From the NCBI GenBank assembly GCA_937120535.1, contig CAKZJX010000129.1, positions 1 through 41,082 on the forward strand: a stretch of DNA of 41,082 bases, written 5' to 3'. This DNA is from an uncultured Anaerolineae bacterium (lineage in GTDB: Bacteria > Chloroflexota > Anaerolineae > Anaerolineales > Villigracilaceae). Positions 26,596 through 35,991 of the stretch are shown one piece after another; position 1 is the stretch's first letter; every line of letters begins with the position of its first letter. Made by a program: the position numbers and the translations under genes. The notes below the pieces were generated by a model that was not told the DNA's origin, ran no database searches, and saw only the letters and a list, made by a program, of their open reading frames with translations.

Positions 26596-29067
26596 CTACC
26601 CTCGCACCGTGTTTGCCACTTCGACTGATAGGAAGGTCGGCTCAAACAGAGGCACGCCACAACTACGCGGCGTGAGCAACACCCCACGCGGGATCGTCTC
26701 ATCAATGCGCACTACGACCTCGACCTGGTGACCATTCCAACTGAGCTGGACACTTTCCCCAGCAGCTACCCCCAACGCCTCCGCCGTAGCCGAGCTCACA
26801 TAGACCGCCGCTTGCCCAATGCGCTGTGTCAACAACCTCGAAGGCCACACCGTAGAGCCGCGATCATAGGCGCGAGTGACCGGAACGGCTAGCCACTCCC
26901 CTTCCTGTGGGCGCTGGGCCGGTCCTGCTTCAACTGACGGCAAGGCCAGCGGTTCGCCGCGCTCGGCGGCATTGCTCAGCGCAACACCCAAGCCCTCGCG
27001 GTTGGGATGTACCGTGCCAGAGAAATAATAGTGTGCCCGTCCGGTGATCGGCCACTGTTCCGCCGCTTCGGCCAGTTGAGCATACGTCAGGCCTTTGAAG
27101 GCGCTCACCGTCCGCGCCAGGTGATTGAACACCCCTTCCGATGAGCTGCCTTCCAGGACATACCCCATCCCCTGCGCCAGATGAGCGGTGATCACAAAGT
27201 CGGGATAGGTTTCTCCCATCGGCGGCAGGGCGGCGTAGAAGCGTTGTACTCGTCGCTCGCCCGAGGTAAACGTCCCCTCACGTTCGGCGTAGGTTTGAGC
27301 GGGTAACACCACATCGGCCAGGCGCGCCGTCTCAGTGAACCGAATCTCCTGCACGACCACAAACCGCGCCGCCCGCACCACCTCCGCCAAAGCCGGATCG
27401 TCTCCTACCGGATCGGCGCCGACGATATACAGCCCCTTGCCCCGCATCTGTTCGGCCAGGTCATCCATAGCCCGGAAACCGATCTCCCAGGCACCCTGAT
27501 CGTTGGGGCGCGGCCACACACCGATCAAGCCACTGCCCGGTTTTGCGACGTGGCCGTTCTCCTGCAACAACTGCGCCAGCGAGAACGCTAGCGTTGAAGA
27601 TTGCTCTTGACCCACGCCCTCGCTTCCGAAGAAAATCACCAAGCGCGAAGCGCCGGCCAGGGCCTGCGAAACACCGCTATCGGCCTTGAGCTTCTCGACC
27701 AACTGAGCTTCATCGCCGTAGGCATAGCGCACTACCCAGCGCGCGTAGCGGTCCAACTTGGTCTGGCGCGGGTTGGCAACGATCAGATCAGCACCGCGCT
27801 GCGCGGCCGCTTTCACCCGCAACCACCAGATTGGAGCCTCCTCGTACAGGTCAGACGCGGCCACCACGATGACATCCCCAGCGCCCAGATGCCCTAAATC
27901 AAAGCCGCGGGAGACGCCAAACAACGTGGTAGCTTCGCCGCCACCCATGTGGGTATAGAGCAAGGCCTGACCACCGGCCATATCGGCCAACAACTTCAGA
28001 TTAAGCAAGTCTTCGTTGGAAAGCCGCCCCGAGGCCAGGATCACCAGGTCGCTTCCGGCTTCGGAAAGCCGCTTGGCAGTCAGGTCAAGCGCTTCCTGCC
28101 AAGAGGTGGGTTGTAAATCGCCGTCCCGGCGCCATAGGGGTTTGGTCAGACGATCCGTTTCCAGGTAATGATGGGCAAAACGCCCCTTGTCGCAAATCCA
28201 GATCTCGTTGACCTGTTCATTCTGGCGTGGCATCACGCGCTTGATCACGATTCGACCGCCGGCCCGGGCCTCGCGGCGGGTGCTGAAGACAATATTGCAT
28301 CCCACCGCACACTGGGAACAGATCGAAGTCACGGGCGTCAACTCCCATGGGCGCGCTCCGAAGCGAAAATCGGCTGTGGTCAACGCCCCCACCGGGCAGA
28401 TGTCAGTCGTGTTGCCGGAAAAGATCGAGTCGAACCCCGGCTCGGTGAACGTGATGATCTGAGTCGTCCGACCGCGTTTGTCAAACCCGATCACAGGCTC
28501 GCCGGCAATGTCCTCTTGGAAGCGGATGCAACGACCGCACTGGATACAACGCTCCCGATCCAGCCAGATCAACTCGCCCAATGGGACGTGTTTTGCCAAG
28601 CGTTGCTTCTCATCGTACAAGAAGCGGCTTTCTGCCGGCCCATAGCGCATCGTCAAGTCTTGTAGCGGACACTCGCCGCCTTTATCGCAGATCGGACAAT
28701 CCAAGGGATGAGACGTCAGCAGAAATTCCACAATCTCCCCCTGTCCTTGACGCGCTTTTTCGGACGTATGCTGTGTCTTGACCACCATGCCCTCAGAAAC
28801 CAGGTTGGTGCAAGCGGTTTCCAATTTCGGCATAAACTGAATCTTGGGTTGATCTTGCTCATCGAGCACGGGCTGCCCGGTGGTGCGATCGATAATCGGC
28901 CGGCCGATCTCCACCAAGCACATGCGGCACATCCCGGCCGGCTCCAACTTCGGGTGATAACAAAAGACCGGGATGTCGATGCCGGCCCGTTTGGCCGCAT
29001 CCACGATCGTAATCCCAGCCGGAACCGTCACTTGCTTGCCGTCTATCGTCAAAGTTACGTCGGTCAT
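26596..29067 (-). CDS. nuoG: NADH-quinone oxidoreductase subunit G (Fe-S / molybdopterin-fold)
   Basis: Largest peripheral-arm subunit, 823 residues. The N-terminal ferredoxin domain has Cys36, 47 and 50 and a further Cys in ETACTN for a 2Fe-2S cluster. The His-Cys motif domain reads HPLDCPICDKGGECPLQD. Next is RCIQCGRCIRFQED with DICPVGAL. The molybdopterin-like domain opens with CSQCAVGC plus a fourth Cys 34 residues later (WICDKG), so the extra N7-type cluster is probably present. No molybdopterin cofactor is expected. GGGAG precedes the ATG. Confidence 0.97.
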   Translation of the reverse strand: MTDVTLTIDGKQVTVPAGITIVDAAKRAGIDIPVFCYHPKLEPAGMCRMCLVEIGRPIIDRTTGQPVLDEQDQPKIQFMPKLETACTNLVSEGMVVKTQHTSEKARQGQGEIVEFLLTSHPLDCPICDKGGECPLQDLTMRYGPAESRFLYDEKQRLAKHVPLGELIWLDRERCIQCGRCIRFQEDIAGEPVIGFDKRGRTTQIITFTEPGFDSIFSGNTTDICPVGALTTADFRFGARPWELTPVTSICSQCAVGCNIVFSTRREARAGGRIVIKRVMPRQNEQVNEIWICDKGRFAHHYLETDRLTKPLWRRDGDLQPTSWQEALDLTAKRLSEAGSDLVILASGRLSNEDLLNLKLLADMAGGQALLYTHMGGGEATTLFGVSRGFDLGHLGAGDVIVVAASDLYEEAPIWWLRVKAAAQRGADLIVANPRQTKLDRYARWVVRYAYGDEAQLVEKLKADSGVSQALAGASRLVIFFGSEGVGQEQSSTLAFSLAQLLQENGHVAKPGSGLIGVWPRPNDQGAWEIGFRAMDDLAEQMRGKGLYIVGADPVGDDPALAEVVRAARFVVVQEIRFTETARLADVVLPAQTYAEREGTFTSGERRVQRFYAALPPMGETYPDFVITAHLAQGMGYVLEGSSSEGVFNHLARTVSAFKGLTYAQLAEAAEQWPITGRAHYYFSGTVHPNREGLGVALSNAAERGEPLALPSVEAGPAQRPQEGEWLAVPVTRAYDRGSTVWPSRLLTQRIGQAAVYVSSATAEALGVAAGESVQLSWNGHQVEVVVRIDETIPRGVLLTPRSCGVPLFEPTFLSVEVANTVRG

Positions 29068-29082
29068 GGAATGCTCCCAGAC

Positions 29083-30327
29083 TTACGTTTGCGATGAGTC
29101 CACGAAATCTTGTGGGAACCGCTCGATGCCCGTCATCACCGCCATAATAGCGAACTCTCCCAGGGCGCACAGACATTTGCCCTGCATCTGTCGGGCGACG
29201 TTATAAAGGAGCTGTACGTCTTCCTTCTTGGGACGGCGTTCCAGGCGATCGAGAATCCTTAACATCCAGTAATTGCCCTCGCGGCAGGGGGTACACTTGC
29301 CACACGATTCATGCTTGAAGAAGTGCACCGTCTTGCGGATCACCCATTCGATGCTCACTGTATCATCGATCACGATGACCGATCCCGAACCCAGGTCAGA
29401 CCCCAAGGCGCGCACCGAAGCATAATCTAGGGGAGTATCAAGGGCTTTTTCGTCGGCCACAATCAGCGAGGAAGAGGCGCCGGCCGGCATGATGGCTTTG
29501 ATCGGGCGATCGTCCAAAATACCGCCGCCTCCGCCGTAGATCAGATCGCGGAAAGTCTTGCCGAAGGGCAATTCATAGTTGCCCGGCTTCTTCACCCGTC
29601 CAGAAAGCGAGAAAACCTTCACGCCGGCGCTGTCCGCCGTCCCCAGCGAGCGGTACCATTCTGCGCCATAAGTCAGGATCGGCGGGACGTTGGTCAGCGT
29701 CTCCACGTTGTTGACCACTGTAGGTTTGCCATATAGACCGAACGAGGGCGGGAAGGGTGGACGAATCCGGGGTTGACCGCGCTTGCCTTCCAGCGACTCG
29801 AGCAGGGCCGTCTCCTCGCCGCAGATATAGGCGCCTGCGCCCAGATGGGTGTAAATACGCAAGGAATAATCGCTGCCAAATAGCCGATCGCCCAACAGGC
29901 CGGCGGCTTCCATCTCTGCAATCTTTTGATCGAGCCACTCGGCAATATGCCAATACTCACCGCGCAGGTAAATGTAAGCAGTATGGGCCTGTACCGCATA
30001 CGAAGCAATGGCCACCCCCTCCAAAAACTGAAAGGGGTTTTTCTCCATAATCTCGCGGTCCTTAAACGTCCCCGGTTCAGACTCGTCGGCATTGGCTACC
30101 ACATAGTGTGGCCAATTGCGATTGTCCATGAAAGCCCATTTCACACCGGTGGGAAAGGCGGCACCACCGCGACCGCGCAACCCCGAAGCCTTGACCACCT
30201 CGGTCACCTGTTCGGGCGTCATTGAAATGACCGCCTTCTGCCAGGCCTCAAAACCGCCATGCTGACGGTACACATCAAGCTGATGAATATCTGGAATATC
30301 ACGATGACGAAGCAGAATGTGTGCCAT
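29083..30327 (-). CDS. nuoF: NADH-quinone oxidoreductase subunit F (NADH and FMN site)
   Basis: Subunit that oxidises NADH; 414 residues. The nucleotide-binding region GLRGRGGAAFPTGVKW, the FMN/NADH region GAGAYICGEETALLESLEG and the N3 cluster motif SCGKCTPCREG (around 340-350) with a later Cys in GKCLCALGEF are all intact. It lies 53 bases after nuoE and 15 bases before nuoG, the usual E-F-G order. Confidence 0.97.
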   Translation of the reverse strand: MAHILLRHRDIPDIHQLDVYRQHGGFEAWQKAVISMTPEQVTEVVKASGLRGRGGAAFPTGVKWAFMDNRNWPHYVVANADESEPGTFKDREIMEKNPFQFLEGVAIASYAVQAHTAYIYLRGEYWHIAEWLDQKIAEMEAAGLLGDRLFGSDYSLRIYTHLGAGAYICGEETALLESLEGKRGQPRIRPPFPPSFGLYGKPTVVNNVETLTNVPPILTYGAEWYRSLGTADSAGVKVFSLSGRVKKPGNYELPFGKTFRDLIYGGGGGILDDRPIKAIMPAGASSSLIVADEKALDTPLDYASVRALGSDLGSGSVIVIDDTVSIEWVIRKTVHFFKHESCGKCTPCREGNYWMLRILDRLERRPKKEDVQLLYNVARQMQGKCLCALGEFAIMAVMTGIERFPQDFVDSSQT

Positions 30328-30380
30328 AAGGTTCTTCTTCCATACAATCTCTAATCAACGAACCGATCTTTGAACTCGAC

Positions 30381-30887
30381 TCAGGTCGTCTCGCCCTGAG
30401 CTTTCTTGAGCGCCTCGATCAACTCTAAAGTGCGCTCTATCGTCATATTCTCGTAGTACGTGATTCGTTCTGGGCTTTGGATCTGAAAGACCGGCGCCCG
30501 ATCACACGCGCCAATACACATCACCGCTTCGAGGGTGACCAGACCATCCGGCGTGGTTTCGCCCAAGCGGATGCCCAAGTTCTCACACAGCCCCTCAAGG
30601 AATGTATCGGCACCACGCAGAGCGCAGGGCAGATCGTTGCACACCTGCATGCGATACTTGCCCTCTTGCTTATCGTGATACAAGGTGTAAAACCCGACGA
30701 TCGAAGCGACCTCCGTCCCGTCCATCTCTAAAAACTCAGCGATCTCTTGCATGGCCGCTTTCGTAATATAACCATCCCGGCGCTGGGCCAGATACAACAA
30801 GGGCATCACTGCCGAGCGTTTGTGCTCCGGCGGATACTTGGCCAAAATGCGTTGCACTTCCTGTGGATAGGTTTCAGCCAAACTCAT
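30381..30887 (-). CDS. nuoE: NADH-quinone oxidoreductase subunit E (2Fe-2S)
   Basis: 168 residues with an N-terminal helical region and a thioredoxin-like C-terminal domain. The N1a cluster ligands are Cys83 and Cys88 (CNDLPC) plus Cys124 and Cys128 (CIGAC). ATGA overlap with the nuoD stop suggests coupled translation. Length is normal. Confidence 0.96.
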   Translation of the reverse strand: MSLAETYPQEVQRILAKYPPEHKRSAVMPLLYLAQRRDGYITKAAMQEIAEFLEMDGTEVASIVGFYTLYHDKQEGKYRMQVCNDLPCALRGADTFLEGLCENLGIRLGETTPDGLVTLEAVMCIGACDRAPVFQIQSPERITYYENMTIERTLELIEALKKAQGETT

Positions 30888-32113
30888 CGGTCAATATCTC
30901 CCAGCACGAAGTCAATCGAGCCAATGATCGCCACCAAGTCGGCAATCAAATGCCCACGGGCCAATTCTGCAATCACGAACAGGTTTTCAAACGATGGGGT
31001 TCGCATGTGAATCCGATATGGCTTGGTTCCTCCATCGCTCTCCAGGTACACACCCAACTCGCCTCGCGGGCTTTCCACAGCCGAATAGATGGCTCCTTTC
31101 GGGGCTTTGAAGCCCTCCGTCCACAACACAAAGTGGTGGATCAAGGCTTCCATGCTCACCCCGATCTCTGAGCGAGGTGGCGGAACAAATTTACGATTGT
31201 TCGAGCGCACCGGCCCCATGGGCAACTTGTTCAGCGCTTGCTCGATGATCTTGAGCGATTCACGCATTTCCTGCACCCGAACCAAGAAGCGCGCATAGTT
31301 GTCGCCCTCCGTGCGCACCGGCACGTTGAAATCATACTGTTCGTAACCCATATACGGTCGCTTCTTGCGCAAATCCCACTCGACCCCGCTGGCGCGCAGG
31401 ATGGGGCCGCTAACACCATATTGCAAGGCTTTCTCCTTAGAAAGCCGACCAATGCCGAGCAAACGGTCTAAGAAGAACGGATTGCGCGTGAGCAAGGCCT
31501 CGTATTCATCAACTCGCTTCGGAAAAGTACGCACAAACTCGCGCACCATGGCCTCGAATTCTACCGGAACATCGCGCCACACCCCTCCCGGCCGGATATA
31601 TGTGGTCATCATGCGCTGTCCTGATACCAGCTCGAAAATATCCAGAATTTGCTCGCGTTCCCGAAAGGCATACATGAACATGGACATAGCTGCCAGGTCC
31701 AGCGCATGGGTGCCGATCCATACCAGGTGCGAGGCAATGCGTTGCAATTCAACCAAAATCACCCGTAGCGCCTGGGCACGCGGAGGCACGTCCAGATCGA
31801 CCAGTTTCTCCACGGCCATACAGTAGGCCAAGTTGTTCCCCATCGGATTCAGATAATCCATCCGATCGGTCATCACCTCGGCCTTCTGGTAGGTCTTGGC
31901 TTCCATGTTCTTCTCGATACCGGTGTGGAGATAGCCGATATCTGGGATGCAATTCACTATGATCTCGCCATCGAGTTCGAGCAGTAGGCGCAGCACACCG
32001 TGGGTTGACGGGTGCTGAGGCCCCATATTGAGCAACATGGTCTCGCCGTGAACGGCGCGTTCAGAGACCAAATGTCGAAGTTGATCCAGGGTGACTTCTT
32101 CAATCTGAACCAT
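30884..32113 (-). CDS. nuoD: NADH-quinone oxidoreductase subunit D
   Basis: Hydrogenase-like 49-kDa subunit lining the quinone site; about 409 residues from ATG 32113, which has GAGAGAG before it (a TTG at 32125 is less likely). Family regions are MGPQHPSTHGVLRLLLELDG with the quinone-site His, TYQKAEVMTDRMDYLNPMGN, and near the end APKGAIYSAVESPRGELGVY and DLVAIIGSIDFVLGDIDR. It is separate from nuoC, unlike the fused NuoCD of enterobacteria. Confidence 0.97.
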   Translation of the reverse strand: MVQIEEVTLDQLRHLVSERAVHGETMLLNMGPQHPSTHGVLRLLLELDGEIIVNCIPDIGYLHTGIEKNMEAKTYQKAEVMTDRMDYLNPMGNNLAYCMAVEKLVDLDVPPRAQALRVILVELQRIASHLVWIGTHALDLAAMSMFMYAFREREQILDIFELVSGQRMMTTYIRPGGVWRDVPVEFEAMVREFVRTFPKRVDEYEALLTRNPFFLDRLLGIGRLSKEKALQYGVSGPILRASGVEWDLRKKRPYMGYEQYDFNVPVRTEGDNYARFLVRVQEMRESLKIIEQALNKLPMGPVRSNNRKFVPPPRSEIGVSMEALIHHFVLWTEGFKAPKGAIYSAVESPRGELGVYLESDGGTKPYRIHMRTPSFENLFVIAELARGHLIADLVAIIGSIDFVLGDIDR

Positions 32114-32191
32114 AGGCTCTCTCAAATGAGCTCGGCGATGCAGTTCGTCGAGCTCGAGTCAAAGATAAAGTTATCCCTTGTGGGCCGGCAG

Positions 32192-32704
32192 TCACTCTTT
32201 GGCATATGGCTTCTGCCGGTTGATTTCTTCATAGTTGAACGTGAACTGCGGCTCTTCATAGCCCAGGGGATAATCCTTGCGCAACGGGTGCCCTTCCCAA
32301 TCGGCCGGCATCAGAATGCGGCGCAGATCTGGATGACCGACAAAGCGAATGCCGAACATATCCCACACCTCGCGCTCGCGCCAGTTTGCATTCAGGTACA
32401 AACCGGTTACAGTGGGCACTTCCGGCCGATCGCCATCCACCGGCACGCGCACCATAATAGTGAGATTCTGACTCAGCGAATTGAGAAGATACACCACGTG
32501 AAAGCGGGGAGCCTGTTGAGGCCAATAATCCACTGCAGTGATCGTGGACAACATCTCGAAGCCTTCCCGATCGCGCAACCAGGTTAACACGTCCACGATC
32601 TGATCCGGCTGGGCAAACACATGCGCTTCTTCACGAAACTCCTCAACAGGGGTTTGAAACCTCTCCTGGAGTCGTTGTACGACGGCTTGAAGTTTGCTAT
32701 CCAT
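32192..32704 (-). CDS. nuoC: NADH-quinone oxidoreductase subunit C
   Basis: 170-residue peripheral subunit with the 30-kDa signature REREVWDMFGIRFVGHPDL followed by MPADWEGHPLRKDYPLGYEE. It carries no cofactor and supports NuoD and NuoB. It begins 15 bases after nuoB. A 78-base spacer separates it from nuoD. Confidence 0.96.
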   Translation of the reverse strand: MDSKLQAVVQRLQERFQTPVEEFREEAHVFAQPDQIVDVLTWLRDREGFEMLSTITAVDYWPQQAPRFHVVYLLNSLSQNLTIMVRVPVDGDRPEVPTVTGLYLNANWREREVWDMFGIRFVGHPDLRRILMPADWEGHPLRKDYPLGYEEPQFTFNYEEINRQKPYAKE

Positions 32705-32719
32705 AATGTCATCCTGCCG

Positions 32720-33211
32720 CTATGCTTTGTCCACCAAGTCTTTGAACTTTTCGCCCTTGACCTTCTCATACAGAGCGATCACGCCGTGGATCAAGGCCTC
32801 CGGCCGAGGAGGGCAGCCGGCCACATACACATCGACCGGCACCACCTCATCTACCCCCTGAAACAGGGCGTAATTATTGAACACCCCACTACACGACGCA
32901 CAATCGCCCATGGCGATCACCCACTTAGGTTCAGGCATCTGATCGTACAAACGGCGCAACACCGGACCCATCTTGCGTGAGACTCGCCCGGCCACAATCA
33001 TCAGATCGCTCTGGCGTGGGCTGGCACGCATCAACTCCATCCCAAAGCGGCTCATATCGTAGTTGGGGGCTTGGGCTGCCATCATTTCAATTGCGCAACA
33101 CGCCAGGCCGAACAACATCGGCCACATGGAGCGGGTACGCGCCCAATTCACCACCTCTTCCAGGGTGGTGGTTACGATCCCCATATTTCCAAGCTTGCGC
33201 TCTACTCCCAT
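32720..33211 (-). CDS. nuoB: NADH-quinone oxidoreductase subunit B (cluster N2)
   Basis: 163 residues from ATG 33211, which overlaps the nuoA end by 10 bases and has GAGGAG 7 bases upstream. Ligands for the N2 cluster are the tandem Cys38-Cys39 ([10 protein letters not shown]), Cys104 (GDCASCSG) and Cys133 (AGCPPRPEA). The longer upstream frame runs through nuoA and is rejected. Confidence 0.96.
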   Translation of the reverse strand: MGVERKLGNMGIVTTTLEEVVNWARTRSMWPMLFGLACCAIEMMAAQAPNYDMSRFGMELMRASPRQSDLMIVAGRVSRKMGPVLRRLYDQMPEPKWVIAMGDCASCSGVFNNYALFQGVDEVVPVDVYVAGCPPRPEALIHGVIALYEKVKGEKFKDLVDKA

Positions 33212-33558
33212 TCCAACGCTCCTCTCTTCCAAGCATACACATAACCAACCAGTAAGATCAAAATAAACAGAAACATTTCCAGCACGGCCAATAACCCGAG
33301 CTGGCGAAAGACAATCGCCCACGGCAAGAAGAACACCACCTCAATATCAAACAGAATAAACAACACCGCGATCAAATAGAACCGTACCGGCATCCGCCGC
33401 GTACCCGGCCCGATCGGGATCATTCCCGATTCATATGGTTCATCCTTGACGATAGATTTACGCCTCGGCCCGAACAATTCCCCCAACCCAATAGCAATCA
33501 GACCAATAACGGTGGACAGCACGATGAGCAATGCGATGGCAGCGTATTCCAGTAGCAT
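33202..33558 (-). CDS. nuoA: NADH-quinone oxidoreductase subunit A
   Basis: Small three-helix membrane subunit, 118 residues from ATG 33558 with GAGGAGA just before it. The conserved loop [13 protein letters not shown] and the second-helix stretch [21 protein letters not shown] (20-residue core) mark the family. It is the first gene of the 14-gene complex I operon. The frame stays open 53 codons further upstream, but that part has no family features. Confidence 0.96.
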   Translation of the reverse strand: MLLEYAAIALLIVLSTVIGLIAIGLGELFGPRRKSIVKDEPYESGMIPIGPGTRRMPVRFYLIAVLFILFDIEVVFFLPWAIVFRQLGLLAVLEMFLFILILLVGYVYAWKRGALEWE

Positions 33559-33593
33559 GGTCTCCTCGGAAAGCGAAACTGTCAGCGTGCGTA

Positions 33594-33602
33594 AGTATAA
33601 CA
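33594..33602 (-). promoter_or_regulatory. Extended -10 promoter of the nuo operon
   Basis: The minus strand reads TGTTATACT, an extended -10 element (TG, one base, TATACT at 33599-33594). No good -35 box is seen, as expected for extended -10 promoters. The start would fall near 33587, leaving about 29 bases with GAGGAG before nuoA. Confidence 0.5.
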
Positions 33603-33652
33603 CAAGGGTCATCCGCTGACCAGATAAGTACAACTTTTCACAAACTCTAAGC

Positions 33653-33677
33653 AAAAAAGAAGCCCAACAGCCTGGGC
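33653..33677 (-). terminator. Terminator-like hairpin upstream of the nuo promoter
   Basis: On the minus strand GCCCA and TGGGC pair around a 6-base loop, then a T-rich run (TTCTTTTTT) follows. It lies upstream of the extended -10 box and would stop transcripts entering the nuo operon from the deoC side. Confidence 0.5.
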
Positions 33678-33710
33678 GCGTGCCTGATGAGCATTTTACC
33701 ATAAAAGTTC

Positions 33711-33838
33711 TCCTCAACCAAAACCTTCATCCCCCTCTGCTACCATCCCTGCTAGTTCACCTAATCTTTTACCAACTTTAGAACAATCACTCCCCCTCTC
33801 ACCCTCCCCAACCACCTCAATCCCCCAACCCCACTTTC
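33711..33838 (+). other. C-rich, G-poor tract between nuoA and deoC
   Basis: Over about 125 bases the + strand contains only four or five G residues and is full of CCCT and CCAC runs. I find no gene here. C-rich, G-poor RNA is typical of Rho loading sites, but strand bias alone does not prove this. A shorter similar tract follows deoC at about 34836-34880. Confidence 0.35.
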
Positions 33839-33875
33839 GGTTAAAATATCCCCACACCCTCTTATGGAGCCTTCC

Positions 33876-34835
33876 ATGTCGCCTCCCTCTTCCCGCAACC
33901 CCGGCGTTCCACTAGAATTGGACTGGGTGCTAAGCGCCCAGGTGAATCGCAGTGCTGTTGAACGTCGAATCGCCTCCCTAGCCGGCCGCCGCACCGTGAA
34001 AAAAGACTGGCAAGCCGCTTGGCTGCTGCGCGCCATCACCTGCATCGACCTGACCACACTCGCCGGCGACGACACTCCCGGCCGCATCCATCGCCTATGC
34101 GCCAAGGCCAAACAACCCCTGCGTCCTGACCTACTGCAACGCCTAAATCTTGGCCAAGAACACATCACTGCTGCTGCAGTATGCGTTTATCCATCTCGAG
34201 TGCGCGATGCAGTAGAAGCCCTGCGCGGCAGCAACATTCCAGTGGCCTCGGTGGCGACTGGCTTTCCGGCCGGCCAAACGCCCCTGCCTCAGCGCATCCA
34301 AGAGATCGAGCAGGCCGTAGAGGCCGGCGCGCGCGAAGTAGACGTGGTCATCTCGCGCAGCTACGCGCTGACTGGAAACTGGCAAGCCCTATACGACGAA
34401 CTGCGTCTCTTCCGCGCTGCCTGCGGCCCAGCTCACATGAAGACCATTCTAGCCGTTGGCGAACTAGCCACCCTGCGGCAGGTGTACCAAGCCAGCCTGG
34501 TGGCCATGATGGCCGGCTCCGATTTCATCAAGACCTCCACCGGCAAAGAGGCCGTCAACGCCACTCTAGAAGTCGGCCTTGTGATGGCGCGCGCCATTCG
34601 TGACTACCAAGAGCGCTACGGCCACGCCGTTGGCTTCAAGCCGGCAGGCGGCATCAGCACGGCCAAACAAGCCATGGCATGGCAAATCCTGATGAAAGAA
34701 GAACTGGGAGACCCCTGGCTCACCCCTCAACTGTTCCGCATCGGCGCTTCGGGGCTACTAACCGACATAGAGCGGCAACTCTCCCACTTCGTCACCGGCC
34801 ACTACGCCGCCCGACACCACATGCCAATGACATAA
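33876..34835 (+). CDS. deoC: Deoxyribose-phosphate aldolase
   Basis: Class I aldolase that cleaves 2-deoxyribose 5-phosphate to glyceraldehyde 3-phosphate and acetaldehyde. ATG 33876 has GGAG 6 bases upstream and is preferred to ATG 33864, whose codon overlaps that site. The ~319-residue product is the long DERA type. The Schiff-base Lys219 is in DFIKTSTGKE, the second active-site lysine Lys255 in GFKPAGGIS, and the proton-relay Asp156 in EVDVVISR, spaced as in characterised enzymes. A TAAAAT box at 33842-33847 may be its -10. It stands alone in function beside the threonine genes. Confidence 0.94.
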   Translation: MSPPSSRNPGVPLELDWVLSAQVNRSAVERRIASLAGRRTVKKDWQAAWLLRAITCIDLTTLAGDDTPGRIHRLCAKAKQPLRPDLLQRLNLGQEHITAAAVCVYPSRVRDAVEALRGSNIPVASVATGFPAGQTPLPQRIQEIEQAVEAGAREVDVVISRSYALTGNWQALYDELRLFRAACGPAHMKTILAVGELATLRQVYQASLVAMMAGSDFIKTSTGKEAVNATLEVGLVMARAIRDYQERYGHAVGFKPAGGISTAKQAMAWQILMKEELGDPWLTPQLFRIGASGLLTDIERQLSHFVTGHYAARHHMPMT

Positions 34836-34922
34836 CCCCTCTCCTCTCCCGCGCTCCCTTCTCCCACTCTCCTCCCTCACCTATGGTACACTTGACCAAA
34901 TCTTCCCCAAGGATAATTTGCC

Positions 34923-35978
34923 ATGCCATACGGTGGGGTTCTCGAACGCTACAGCGCTCTGCTCGACCTGCCTGCTCACACTCGGCCAGTCACCTTGCTC
35001 GAAGGCAACACACCGCTTATCCCGGCCCGGCGCCTGGCCAATGCCTTGGGCGGCGACTTTGAGCTGTACATCAAATACGAAGGCCTCAACCCGACCGGCT
35101 CGTTCAAAGATCGCGGCATGACGGCTGCCCTCAGCGAAGCCGCCGGCCGCCGTGTACAGACGGTGATCTGCGCCAGCACCGGCAACACCGCCGCCTCGGC
35201 CGCTGCCTACGCTGCCCGCGCTGGCATGAAATCCATCGTCCTCATCCCCCAGGGCAAAGTGGCCGCCGGCAAACTGGCCGGCGCCATCGCCTACGGGGCC
35301 CAAGTGCTACAGGTCGAAGGCTCCTTCGACGACGCCCTTCGCCTGGTGGTGGCCATCTGCGAAAAACACCCGATCGCCCTGGTCAACTCCATCAACCCCT
35401 ACCGCATCGAAGGCCAGAAAACCGCCGCCTTCGAGATCTGTGATGCCCTCGGCCGCGCCCCGGATTGGCTCTGCCTGCCTGTGGGCAACGCCGGAAACAT
35501 CACCGCCTACTGGGCCGGCTTCAAACAATACCACCATCGCCATGCCCTTAACTTGCCCCGTCTGCTCGGCGTACAAGCCCAGGGCGCGGCTCCCCTAGTC
35601 CTCGGCCATCCCGTTGAGCATCCCGAAACCGTAGCCACGGCCATCCGCATCGGCAGACCTGCCCGTGGTCAACAGGCCCTCCAAGCCGCCAAAGAGTCCG
35701 GTGGGCGCATCATTGCCGTGAGCGATGACGCCATCCTCCATGCTCAACGCCAACTGGCCGCCCTGGAGGGCATCTGGGTAGAGCCGGCTTCGGCCGCCGG
35801 CCTGGCCGGTCTCGCCCATGAGATCGCCAGCGGCCGGCTCGACCCCCGAGGCCAATCCATCGTCATCGTCTGCACCGGTCATGGCCTAAAAGACCCCGAC
35901 ATCATCACCAACCTCATCCCAGAACCGCTTCGCGTTCCACCCGAGCTACACGCTCTCGAAAAAGCCATCCTAAGCTGA
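34923..35978 (+). CDS. thrC: Threonine synthase
   Basis: PLP enzyme converting O-phosphohomoserine to threonine, 351 residues. The PLP lysine is Lys62 in NPTGSFKDRGM; the phosphate-binding glycine/serine loop region reads CASTGNTAASAAAYAARAGM, and LPVGNAGNITAYWAGFKQY follows. AAGGA lies 9 bases before the ATG. thrB follows after 13 bases, so both are almost surely co-transcribed. The 87-base gap after deoC holds a C-rich tract and a TTGACC at 34892-34897 that could belong to a thrC promoter. Confidence 0.96.
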   Translation: MPYGGVLERYSALLDLPAHTRPVTLLEGNTPLIPARRLANALGGDFELYIKYEGLNPTGSFKDRGMTAALSEAAGRRVQTVICASTGNTAASAAAYAARAGMKSIVLIPQGKVAAGKLAGAIAYGAQVLQVEGSFDDALRLVVAICEKHPIALVNSINPYRIEGQKTAAFEICDALGRAPDWLCLPVGNAGNITAYWAGFKQYHHRHALNLPRLLGVQAQGAAPLVLGHPVEHPETVATAIRIGRPARGQQALQAAKESGGRIIAVSDDAILHAQRQLAALEGIWVEPASAAGLAGLAHEIASGRLDPRGQSIVIVCTGHGLKDPDIITNLIPEPLRVPPELHALEKAILS

Positions 35979-35991
35979 GGAGAGATGTCCC

